From Shinisaurus crocodilurus (Eukaryota > Chordata > Lepidosauria > Squamata > Shinisauridae), in assembly GCA_021292165.1 (NCBI GenBank), contig CM037876.1, positions 284,988,521-285,052,520 on the forward strand: a stretch of DNA of 64,000 bases. The letters run 5' to 3'. Below the pieces are notes generated by a model that was given only the letters and a program-made list of their open reading frames with translations, was not told the origin of the DNA and made no database searches. Of the stretch, positions 55,012 through 64,000 are shown one piece after another. How positions within the stretch are numbered: the first letter of the stretch is position 1; each line of letters begins with the position of its first letter. The position numbers and the translations under genes are program-made.

Positions 55012-55291
55012 AATACATTTTTAAAAATTAACTGGTTCAACCTGACCTGTTCCTCATATCTCAGATGAGAGGTTTGCCTTTTGAAAAAAAAAGTATTTGA
55101 AAGGATCTGAGTTTATATATCTTCAGATGTCTGTATATTAATTCCTCCTTATTAGACATCTCTTTTGATTATATATATTTGTTTGTGTGTTTGGCATTAA
55201 TGAGAGCATATGACAGCAAGCTGTATAAAATTGATAGCCATTTTTAAAAATGCACGTCAAAGTTTCTACTTGAGCAGCTACCACGACTTAC

Positions 55292-55402
55292 TTTTGATCC
55301 TGCAAAATAATCTCGCATTCTAGGTTGGCTGGGATCAGCATTATAAAAGTTTTCTGTGAGTGGAACAGCAATTCCCAATTCAGATGGTGGTCTGTAGTTA
55401 AC
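55292..55402 (-). CDS. CATSPERB: CATSPERB-like exon
   Basis: 111 bp, phase 0 at both ends, acceptor CATGCAG and donor GTAAGT. It encodes 37 residues beginning VNYRPPSELGIAVPL and ending DYFAGSK. The YRPPS.LGI.VPLT run is what first suggests the CatSper auxiliary family. Confidence 0.75.
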
Positions 55403-55889
55403 CTGCATGAAAGAGAACACTGATGGATAATATGACAGACAGGTGGCCCCTCATTACCCTATTCCTAACCCTATACCCATGTACTCATTACTATCCCACT
55501 GATTTCAGTGAAATCACTCTGATGAAATTGGAATTTAATTGTAATGAAACATATGCTAGAGGTGCATTTCAGGTGTTGACTATACGTTACATGTCACATA
55601 ATAAGTATATCAGGGAGATCTTTGTTATCAACTAGCAACTAATCCTATAAATTCAACTATGTTACAGAAGGGCACACAGGAAAAGGCAGTGTCAGAGAAA
55701 ATGCAGTGCAGAGCGCAAGGAGTTGCAGTGACAAAGCATCTCAGACCCAGTGACAAAGTGTCAGCGCACATGCAAGTTAAGCACCCATATGAGAAGAAGA
55801 TAAGTGCTATTTACTGCTTATTTATCTATTCAATTACTGCAGGTAATCATTTAAAACTCATAAATTATCAGCTGAATAATTTATTCTCA

Positions 55890-55954
55890 TTCCCGGTTTG
55901 CCACCCCGCACCTAACTTCACAGGGGTAGAACTGAGCGTTGCCGTGAACAGTTT

Positions 55955-55992
<38 letters not shown>

Positions 55993-56585
55993 CATCTCTG
56001 CGCAGGTGCAAATGAGCACAGGAGAGATCTTTAAAAAGAGAAAGGAAAAAGCTCTTCCAGCCCCTCACAAAGGAGAAGGATGCTGCTGCTGCTGCCACCA
56101 CCCTCCCACGGGGTCGGGGTGAAGCCAGCAGGATCCGCGTGCCCCTCTCCTCCCCCCAAATGCAATTTCTCAAAGCAGTGTTCCTCCTGTTCTGAGTTTC
56201 CCGAGCACAAGGCTCCTGTTAAATCAGTGTGATGCACTTGGGAGTAAAGGCATTGGAGAGAATGTGATTTGCTTCTGAGTAGACATGCCTTTGGGCTAAT
56301 TTACAGCTCCTTGTTCTTTGGGCAAGGGGGTGAACGCGGCTGTTAAAAAAAAGGGGGGGAAGCCTCCCACCAGTCCCATCTCAAACTCATGGCAGTTATA
56401 TTGGGGGTACTGCCTTTCACATGCAGGGGAAATGGCCATTTAACAAGAAGGTTTTTTTTTTAATTTCCAGTCCACTGTCTATGCAGAGATGCGCAGGAGT
56501 GAAATTGTTTTTTTTTTTTTTTTAAGCACTCAAATGCAATTTCCTGACGCAGCCTGCTTGAAGGTGTGGAGGTGCGCAGGAATGT
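55890..56585. repeat. Dispersed repeat, copy 2, with (TA)n
   Basis: Matches 44270-44940 in order and orientation. A TA dinucleotide run at about 55957-55988 replaces the T/A-rich stretch of the other copy. Confidence 0.65.
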
Positions 56586-56589
56586 TTAA

Positions 56590-58590
56590 GAACAAACCTT
56601 GTGTAAAAGGACATTCTTCCTCCCACAAAGAAAGCTGAAGAAGCCCCAGTAAAGTGCCTGGTTAAATGCCTCATGTAGAAAAGCCCATAGTCAATAGGAA
56701 GACAGGAAGTTTTGGGATTAAGTGAGGTTCTGATTCAGACCCAAGGCATCATGTGTGGCTTCCAAAGCAGTCCAAACTGGGTTAACTCTCTTTCTGAAGA
56801 GGAATCTGAACCATATCTTGAATTTGGTGCACACCCCTAGGGAAAATACCTTGCCTCAACTCATCATCATCATCAGGCGATCACTCGTGACCGAGTAAGA
56901 TTGTCTTCCGGGATAAAAGGAGGAAATTCTAAAGCAAATAGAAGCAAGGAACATTTTCTCCCATTGTTACCTGGCTGACTCCTGTGACTTGGGAGAGTTT
57001 CTAGCCTGCTTGTTTCCTAGCCCTTCTTGTTCACATCACTTATTGATGCTTTTGGAAGAGCCTGATCCAACTTTCTCCCCAGAGCTTGGAATTCTGAATT
57101 ACCTAGTCTTGTTTTCAAAGTGAACCTATACATGTCTCCACTGTTCTGGTTTTCTTCTGTTAATTTTTCACAAAGTATTCTGCATGCCCAGCTTGCCACA
57201 GATTATAGTTTATATGTGTTTCTTCTCCATCTACATTACCAATGCATATACGTGCACTGATAAAGCAATCTTAATATGATTGCATGATGGAATCAGGATT
57301 CTTTATGCGTGGTGATTTACCAATGTGCATGGACATTTGGGTGCATTGATAAAGCCTGGCAAAAAGGAAATTTTATGTATAATTGCACATACAGTATCAA
57401 GATTCTTTGATGTTCTCTTACAATGTATGGCTAAATTTCTACTTTTCAAGATTTTGCAGATTTTTACTTAAAAGAAAGAACTATGTACATCTTAAATATT
57501 GTTACTATTACTACATCGAAATGTATATAATCTGCATTTTTATTTGAGCTCCTTCCACATCTATCTTTCATGCCCCAAGATTGCATTGGCACAAGACCTT
57601 TTTCTTCTTTATTCGAATATCAGTGGTAACATATAGTGCAATCCTATGCATGTCTACTCAGAAGTTAGTCCCACTGAGTTCAATGGGGCTTACTCCCAGG
57701 TATGTAGATATAAGATTGCAGCCATAATGGGATGCTATACTTTAATCTCTTCGATGCCCAAAGAAACTTGCTCCTCTCCTACTGACATCTCTTCTTCCCC
57801 CAACACCACTGTACCATCAGTAACATTACTGTACATATGACCTGGCATTTAGGGGAAGAAGCCAACAAATAAGGCATAGCTTTGTCTCATCAGACTCCTA
57901 TAACCTTGGATTCCTGTAGACAGATCATTTCCAATGTATGGCATGAGAAACTGACTGAATTAAAGGCTCCAGTGAGTCCAAAATACCCATCCTAAGAGGA
58001 AATTGCTTGCTGCTGCATCTCTGTATGTTTTAGTACTTGGCCTTGCTTCCTTTCAGTCAGGAGGCACAACAATATCACTGACTGATGCATAAATACAAGG
58101 AGTGAACTCCTCTGAGGCTGGGTAATGTTTTCTCTTACACACACAATCTAGGACTGCAAGTGAAAAGAAAAAAAAAGTGTGTCTCCATGTTTGGAGACAC
58201 ACTTTTTTGTTTGGGAAACACTGCCATAGATTATCCAGCATGACCTCAAAACAGAAAAAGGTAAGCATTTCCTGGAGCTGCTCCCTTAAGAGGTCTTCTG
58301 AGACACACAATGGTAAAGATAAATACGCCTCTGCTCCCTCATGAGCCTGCAGTCAAATAAGAATCCTGGAGCAGCTAAGGGAATATTGATGCACCCAGCG
58401 CCACTCTCTGCTACAGGCCACAGTTAGCCTGATTCTAATGTCTTGCATGTGGACTTCGCTTCGAAACAATGTATCCTCACTGTGGCCACAGAGCACATTG
58501 GTATATATTTGCCCTTCCCCTTCTCCAGAGCATTTAGGAAAGGGCGGGAAAGACATTTAAAATGAATAATCAGACAGACAGGGTTTAGGA
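56590..58590. other. Intronic DNA without recognised gene
   Basis: A 90-bp squamate repeat with roughly inverted ends lies at 57636-57725 (GCAATCCTATGCATG ... ATAAGATTGCAG). A short palindrome at 58170-58207 (AAAAAAAGTGTGTCTCC and complement). Otherwise nothing recognised. Confidence 0.45.
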
Positions 58591-58597
58591 TCCTTAC

Positions 58598-58807
58598 CGG
58601 CAGATTCTTTAAAACTTTGGAAATAAATGAGGCATTGTGCTCCACACTGGGCTCTCCAGATAGCCAGTCCATCACAGAGATTTGAATAGGTAGAACATAG
58701 TGCATTGTTTTAAGATAGGAGCAGGAATTCTTCAGTGTTAAGACAATAGTTGTGACATCACAAAGGAGGGATGCATATCTTATAATCACAGCTATGGTGG
58801 TTTTACC
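58598..58807 (-). CDS. CATSPERB: CATSPERB-like exon (most upstream seen)
   Basis: 210 bp, phase 0 at both ends, acceptor CCCTAG and donor GTAAGG. It encodes 70 residues of extracellular domain, with IIRYASLLCDV and VMDWLSGEPS runs and one N-x-S site (HNAS). It joins in frame to the exon at 55402. The acceptor has a weak pyrimidine tract, so the upstream edge is less certain than the others. Confidence 0.65.
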
Positions 58808-59017
58808 CTAGGGATGTTTATTGAAAGCATAACATTAATTTATCTTCAACATAAATGCATAATTAGCTTTCTACCATATGGCCTTCTCCATGAAAACATG
58901 ATTGTTAAAGTCATCCCTTAATATATATATTTTTGCCTACATAGTACATATGCATATAGTACATATGGGGAAAGTTCCAGATGCTATCTTTTGATTGAAA
59001 TCGTTCAAGAATTCTTA

Positions 59018-59508
59018 GGGTGCAATCCTATAGCTGCTAGACAGAGTCTAGATGGCCACAGGAGAGGTTGGAGTTCCAGCTCCGACCTCAGAAACGTGCT
59101 CCAAGGTTGGAGATGGGACTCCGACCTCTGAGCATCCTCCCATCACCCTTGCAGCTGGTTTGGAAAGAACCATGCCGGCCGCAGCTCCTGACCTCAGAGC
59201 CGGAGGTTTGTGGGTGTTCCAGGGCATGGGGAGGGGAGGGGAGAGGCTCTGCCACCAGATGTAGTATCCTGGTGGTGCCTCAGCCTGTCCAGGGCAAAAG
59301 ACTTAGATGGCTGAAATTGACCATCTAAGTCAGGGGTCCTCAAACTTTTTAAACAGGGGGCCAGTTCATTGTCCCTCAGACTGTTGGGGGGGCGTACTAT
59401 AGTTTGAAAAAAATATGAACGAATGGATCAAGTAAAAAAAAAAGGACCCGGGTCCTTTTTTTTTACTTGATAGGGGTGAAATTTTTTTTCCTTAAATGGA
59501 AAGTTATT

Positions 59509-59543
<35 letters not shown>

Positions 59544-59925
59544 TTTCATTTTTATTCCGCCCAATAGCCGAAGCTCTCTGGGCGGTTTACAGCAATTAAC
59601 AAGACAGTTAACAAGGGGAGAGGGGGAAAGAGAGAGAGAGCAAGGGAGAGAGCCGAGTGTCGGCAGGAAATTATGTAATTACGCCGGATGCGGAACGCCG
59701 ACAAAAGAATTGGCTCCAAGCATTGTTTGAAGCGAAAGAGTTAAAAAAAAGTCTGCTTCTGCCGATCGGCCGCCGGGCTGGATAAAAAGGCAAGGCGGGC
59801 CGGATGTGGCCCATGGGCCTTAATTTGAAGACCCCTGATCTAAGTCTTTCACAGGGTGGGAGGAGCGCAGAGGTGACCTTCACCTCTGCACTTCTTCCAC
59901 CCTCAATAGGATGCCCGTAATCCTC
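59018..59925. mobile_element. Non-autonomous DNA transposon family (copy 3), split by a hAT element
   Basis: 59018-59330 and 59846-59925 match the copies at 9650 and 16736 (CAATCCTATAGCTGC start, CTCCAAGGTTGGAGA, CCCTCAATAGGATGCC end). The middle is a younger hAT insertion. Confidence 0.65.
59331..59837. mobile_element. hAT non-autonomous element with perfect 8-bp target duplication
   Basis: Ends CAGGGGTCCTCAAACTT and TAATTTGAAGACCCCTG are inverted. ATCTAAGT stands on both sides (59323-59330, 59838-59845). Inside, at about 59500-59605, is a TTTA repeat with an L2-type tail (CGCCCAATAGCCGAAGCTC), probably a further nested insert. Confidence 0.85.
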
Positions 59926-60962
59926 TGAGTCTCTGGAGGGTTACAGGCAGCCACACTGGATTGTACTACTTATTGACAAATACCACATTCATGGGATACT
60001 ATTCTTTTTATACGCTGAAATAAACATATGACAAACATATTCATACTAAGACAATGATCTCAATCCAGCTGAAGTTAGGTGTGACTAGGTCACATTGTAA
60101 CAATAAAACAAATTAGTAATTAATAATTTACATCCATTGTTTTCAACATGTTTTGCAGTGCTATTCTCTTTGGAGTTCAGTGGGATTAACTGTGCACAGA
60201 GTTGAACCTAAGTCAAAACTAAGTCAAAACTAAGTCAAAACTAAGTCAAAACTGAATTGAGGCTGATATGATCACATCACTCTGAAATGCAGGTTGCTTA
60301 CCTTAACTGTAGATGTTTGAGTGGTCAAACTGTAGATGTTTGAGTGGTCATCTGTACATTCACACACATGGGATCTGCGTCTGCATGGAGCCTCATTTTG
60401 GAAACTTCTCTAGCTGAGGAATTCAGGTAGGAACCCTTCCCCCACCATCCTAACACACACGCCCCTAGCAGGTTTCCATCTATTCCCTCAGTTCCATGAG
60501 ACCGCCTATTGTGGCCTCAGAACCGAGAGGAATCTCGGTATCAAACAATGGGATAGAAATCGAATCGATACCAACAGTATAACCGCTCCAGGTAACAATA
60601 AAGAATTTGACATTGATACCAAAGCGGGGACAGTGGGCGGGTTGTGTGAATGCACAGATGACCACTCGAAGGACTACAGTTACAGGTAAGCAACCTGCAT
60701 TTCTTTTTTGTAGTCTCTGTGCATCACACACATGGGTGAATAGCAAGCTGACTTACCAGAGGTGGGTTGGTGTCATCATTGCAACCATGAGGAAAGGACA
60801 GCACAGCCAAATGAACAGTCTGCATGAGCTCAAACGTCCAATCTGTAATGCTTGATAAAGGTCAAGGGAGATGGCCATGTCACCGCGCCCTATATAAGTC
60901 CAGTAATGTAACTCCTCAACCAAAAGCCACTGAAGTCGCAACACCCCTGGTAGAATGAGCTG

Positions 60963-61827
60963 TCACCTTGTTAGTTCCAGACCAGCCAACTCATACACCA
61001 AAGTAATAGTATGAACAACCCAGGATGCAAAACATTTTGATGAAACTGGCAAGCCCTTCCTTTCTCCTCCGTAACACAGAAAAAGCCACTGAGATCTACG
61101 GAACAACTCAGTATGGGAGTTGTAGAAAGCAAGTGATCTCTTGATATCAAGGGTATGGAGAGTCACCTCCAGCAGAGAAGAAGGTGAGGGGGGCGGGGAA
61201 GCAGGAAGAACAATATCCTGGTTCAAGTGGAAACTGGAAACTACCTTAGGAAGAAAGGCCATATCTGGACGCAAACAACCTTATCCCTATGGAAAACCAA
61301 ATAGGGAGGATCAATCCGAAGCACGCAGAGCTCACTGGAGCGGTGAGCAGAGGCAATTGCAACCAAGAAGGCCACTTTCCAAGAAAGTAGGCGTAAGTCT
61401 ATAGATGCCAGCAGTTTGAATGGCTTAGTAGTCAGTGCTTTCAAAATCACTGACAAACTCCATAGCAGTACTGGTGGATGAACCGGTGTAGCAAGATTGC
61501 AGATGCCTTGGAGGAACCAGAGGATGAGAAAAAAATAGAGACTCCATCAAGTGGTGCATGAAAAGCTGAGATTGCTGCTAGCCAAACTCGAAGCAACCAT
61601 TCCAGTCCTCAGTCGGAAAGTGTCAGTAAAAAATGTAGACATGCATGCTGAATAGGGCAAATAACAGGGTCCACCTGAGCAGTCCCAGCAAATGCCGAAA
61701 AGGCCATCCACTTAGACGAGTAAGACCTCCAAGTTGCTGGCTTCCTAGCTGCATCCAAGAAAGCTTGCACCAGCAGGGGGATTGAACATACTACCTCTGT
61801 CACTGTAGCTGCCATGCCATCAAGCAC
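60963..61827 (-). pseudogene. Tyrosine recombinase of DIRS-D (broken)
   Basis: 61827-61609 reads AFLDAARKPATWRSYSSKW; 61456-61241 reads LKALTTKPFKLLASIDL and ASAHRSSEL; 61274-60963 reads RPDMAFLPKVVSSFHL and DIKRSLAFYNSHTELF. These follow the DIRS-C recombinase order over several frames. The C-terminal H-x-x-R/Y part is not clearly seen. Confidence 0.7.
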
Positions 61828-63545
61828 AGCATCTGGATGTCTGGATGCCAGATTCTTCCATGATCCTGAGTGAGCAGCGTTGGTGTTGATTGGAGCTGAA
61901 TACTCTTCCCAGGCCCTCCCATGGCCTCCAGGGAGTGATTACAATGCAGTCCATATTCTCTAACCATACTTTCACAAGAGACTTGATAATGAGAGGAATC
62001 AGTGGGAACAGGTAAAAGAACTCTCCCATCCAATGGGTGACAAATGCATCTACCAGGGAGCCTGGGGTCCCAGCCCTGCCCTGGAACAAAATTCTGGCAT
62101 ACTGTGTTGTGTGTGGTAGCAAATAGATCTACATTGGGCACACCCCAAGATCAAAAGGGAGCATTCAAGACCTCGGGATCCAGCTGCCATTCGTGTGACA
62201 CTTGAGAAGCTCTGCTCAGAGAGTCCACTAAAACATTCTCCTTGCCCGCGATATGGATCACAGTACATGTTATTTCCTGGACAATCGCCCATTCAAAAAT
62301 CTGGAGAGTCAGGCAGGTTAGACGAAGGGACCTGGTCCCACTCTGCCTGTTGAGGTACATGACAACCGTAGGGTTGTCCGTTGCAGTTTGTAGACACTGG
62401 TGCCTCAGGTGCAGAGCAAGAGACTTCAGGGCTTTCCACACTGCTAGAAGCTCTAGGTAGTTCATGTGGTATAACTGCTCCCAAGTGGACTACACACCTT
62501 GTGTTGTCATCATCGCATCACAATGTGTCCCCATCTGAGAAGCGATGCATCTGAGGTTAGAGTCAGGGTTGGAAGTGGAAGATGAAATGGTAGCCCTTGG
62601 TTGAGATAACTGGGGACCATCCACCAATGAAGGGAAGCTCTCACCTCCGGTACCAACCTCAGGTAAGTATGGTGTGCATCTTGGAGTGGATCGAAAACTC
62701 GGATCATCCAATTCTGAAAGGTGTGCATCTGGAGTTGGGCGAAATCCACAACCGACACTGTGGAAACCATGAGCCCCAGAAGCCTTTGGATACTGAATGT
62801 GGTGACTCTGCAGCTGCGATAAAGTCTGTTCGTTAAGGTGAGTATGGCTTGTGCCCGCTCCCAAGGAAGGTTGGCCCTGCCAATGCAAGCATCAAGTATG
62901 GCCCCAATGAATTGAATATTCATTGAATTGGTATTGGCTCCTTGTGGGAGCCAATACCAATTTCTCCACGTTCATGTAGAGCCTGTGTCCCTGTAGGAAA
63001 GAAAGCATGATGGTAAGACGAGCATGTCAAAGCCCCTCTAAAGAAGTCAGTCATCTAGATATGGAAAAATCTGGACGCCATACTACGGTGACACACTTTG
63101 GAGCTGTTGATAGTCCGAAAGGCAGGACTCTGAACTGGAACGCGTTGTGCTCCACACTGAACTGTATGAATTGCTGACTTTCCCGGTGGATCGTGATGTG
63201 AAAGTAAGCATCCTTGAGATCGACAAATGCAAACCAATTGCCCCTGTGTAGAAGAGGCAAAATCTGCAGCAGTGTGGTCGTGCGGAACTTCCTGAGGTCA
63301 ATGTACAGATTGACCTTGCATAGGTCCAGGATCGGCCAAAGCCCTCCATCCTTTTTCAGTACTTTAAAATATCTGGAGTACAGGCCTTTGGAGAGATAAT
63401 GAGGACTGAGTGGTTGTATTGCTCCTTTCTCTAAAAGAGAGGCCACTTTGACCCTGAGTACCTCTGAAGGTGGTGTAGTATGGATGCCGGTAAAAGACAG
63501 AAGGGCATCAGATTTGATCCTGTAGCCCCAGTGGATGATCTTCAT
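61800..63545 (-). pseudogene. Reverse transcriptase/RNase H of DIRS-D (broken)
   Basis: RT start at 63545-63051 with IIHWGYRIK, YFKVLKKDGGLWPILD, FAFVDLKDAYFHI and VLPFGLSTAPK, then a damaged stretch around 62960-63050 where the YLDD region should lie. It resumes at 62923 (IQFIGAILDACIGRANL), RNase H at 62600-62151 (LTSDASLLRWG, MNYLELLAVWKAL, HIAGKENVLVDSLSR) and the linker domain at 62141-61800 (PNVDLFATTHNTVCQNF). Many frame breaks. Confidence 0.8.
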
Positions 63546-63839
63546 GACCCAGGTATCTGATGTTATTGCTGCTCACATGTGACAAAAGGTGGAAAGTCGA
63601 TTGCCAAAGGTGGGAACGAGGACATGTGGGCCGAAAAGATGGAGCGAGTCAAAGCCGCTGCTTGCTGCCAAAATCTCCTTTCCTCTTAGTGGCCTGGTAT
63701 CTAGAGGATGGGTAAGACCTCTTTGGAGTGTGAGAGGATTGCTGACGGAATGGGCAATCACTGTGTTGTCTTTGCTGAAATGCTGACAACTGCTATTGGG
63801 ACCATCTGCATTATCTGAATGGCGACAGTGGTGGGAATT

Positions 63840-64000
63840 GTCCTTGCCCCATCTTCCTTACTGTTGTCTTAGCTTTTCTGGATGGAGTCCATCGCTTCGT
63901 CTGTTTTAGAATTGAAGAGGCCTTCCCCATTGAAGGAAAGGTCTTCAGTCCTTGACCTCACTTCTTGCGACATATCCGCCAATCTCAACCAGGCATGCCT
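63840..64000 (-). pseudogene. C-terminal end of gag of DIRS-D (partial)
   Basis: The minus strand reads EDLSFNGEGLFNSKTDEAMD, matching the conserved end of DIRS-C gag. The rest is beyond the window. Confidence 0.65.

Larger units (their letters stand above)
23231..58807 (-). other. CATSPERB: CATSPERB-like host gene, C-terminal seven exons (gene span)
   Basis: Seven minus-strand exons have consensus acceptors and donors and join without phase conflict: 58598-58807, 55292-55402, 53254-53364, 51177-51315, 33011-33111, 25065-25139, 23231-23455. The joined reading of about 256 residues matches the C-terminal region of the CatSper channel auxiliary subunits, best beta by my recollection. These are sperm-flagellum membrane proteins with a large extracellular part and a C-terminal membrane helix. 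Upstream exons lie beyond the window or beyond DIRS-D. Introns hold DIRS, CR1 and MITE insertions; the largest is about 18 kb. Subunit assignment is by recognition and could be another CatSper subunit. Confidence 0.65.
60288..64000 (-). mobile_element. DIRS retrotransposon D (runs off the window)
   Basis: Left end GCAGGTTGCTTACC at 60288, with a 23-bp direct duplication (AACTGTAGATGTTTGAGTGG...) inside the terminal repeat at about 60313-60350. Internal complementary region at about 60640-60740. Minus-strand remains of recombinase, RNase H, RT and the end of gag follow in DIRS-C order. Same orientation as DIRS-A, B and C. The right end is beyond 64000. Confidence 0.8.

Overview
The window looks like nuclear DNA of a squamate reptile, most likely a lizard. 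The evidence is the repeat mix: CR1 and L2 LINEs, tRNA-headed Sauria-type SINEs, many palindromic hAT-like MITEs, DIRS retrotransposons and a Gypsy element, all lying around exons with vertebrate splice sites. This identification is by recognition only, with no database search. No prokaryotic gene, tRNA gene or CRISPR array was found.

Host gene. Seven exons on the minus strand (58.8 kb down to 23.2 kb) join in frame with matching splice phases. They give the C-terminal part of a CatSper auxiliary subunit, best match CATSPERB: extracellular domain, one membrane helix, short basic/serine-rich tail, stop. A decayed copy of the last exon and its 3' flank lies at 9.3-14.6 kb, so the 3' end of the gene was once duplicated in tandem.

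Region by region. 1-6.2 kb: a young Ty3/Gypsy element of the Gmr1-like lineage, with integrase encoded before reverse transcriptase, a SCAN-like segment in the Gag capsid, and LTRs that read as identical over the 687 bases visible in both. 6.3-23 kb: L2, CR1 and L1 fragments, MITEs, a 5S-rRNA-headed SINE and the duplicated 3' end. 23-28 kb: last two exons and a 1.4 kb pogo/Tigger-like element with GC-rich hairpins. 28-44 kb: three DIRS elements (A, B, C) in CATSPERB introns, all in the gene's orientation. A and B carry LTR insertions; C is nearly complete. 44-50 kb: foldback elements and a long CR1 split by a hAT-like MITE. 50-60 kb: four more exons, a solo LTR related to the Gmr1-like LTR, SINEs and a hAT element with a clean 8-bp target duplication. 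60.3 kb to the end: a fourth DIRS (D) running off the window.

Most of the sequence is layered transposon insertions, many datable relative to each other by nesting. The most notable points are the Gmr1-like element with its SCAN-like capsid, the textbook inverted-terminal-repeat plus internal-complementary-region layout of DIRS-C, the exon trapped in a 0.5 kb island between two DIRS copies, and the decayed duplicate of the CATSPERB-like 3' end.
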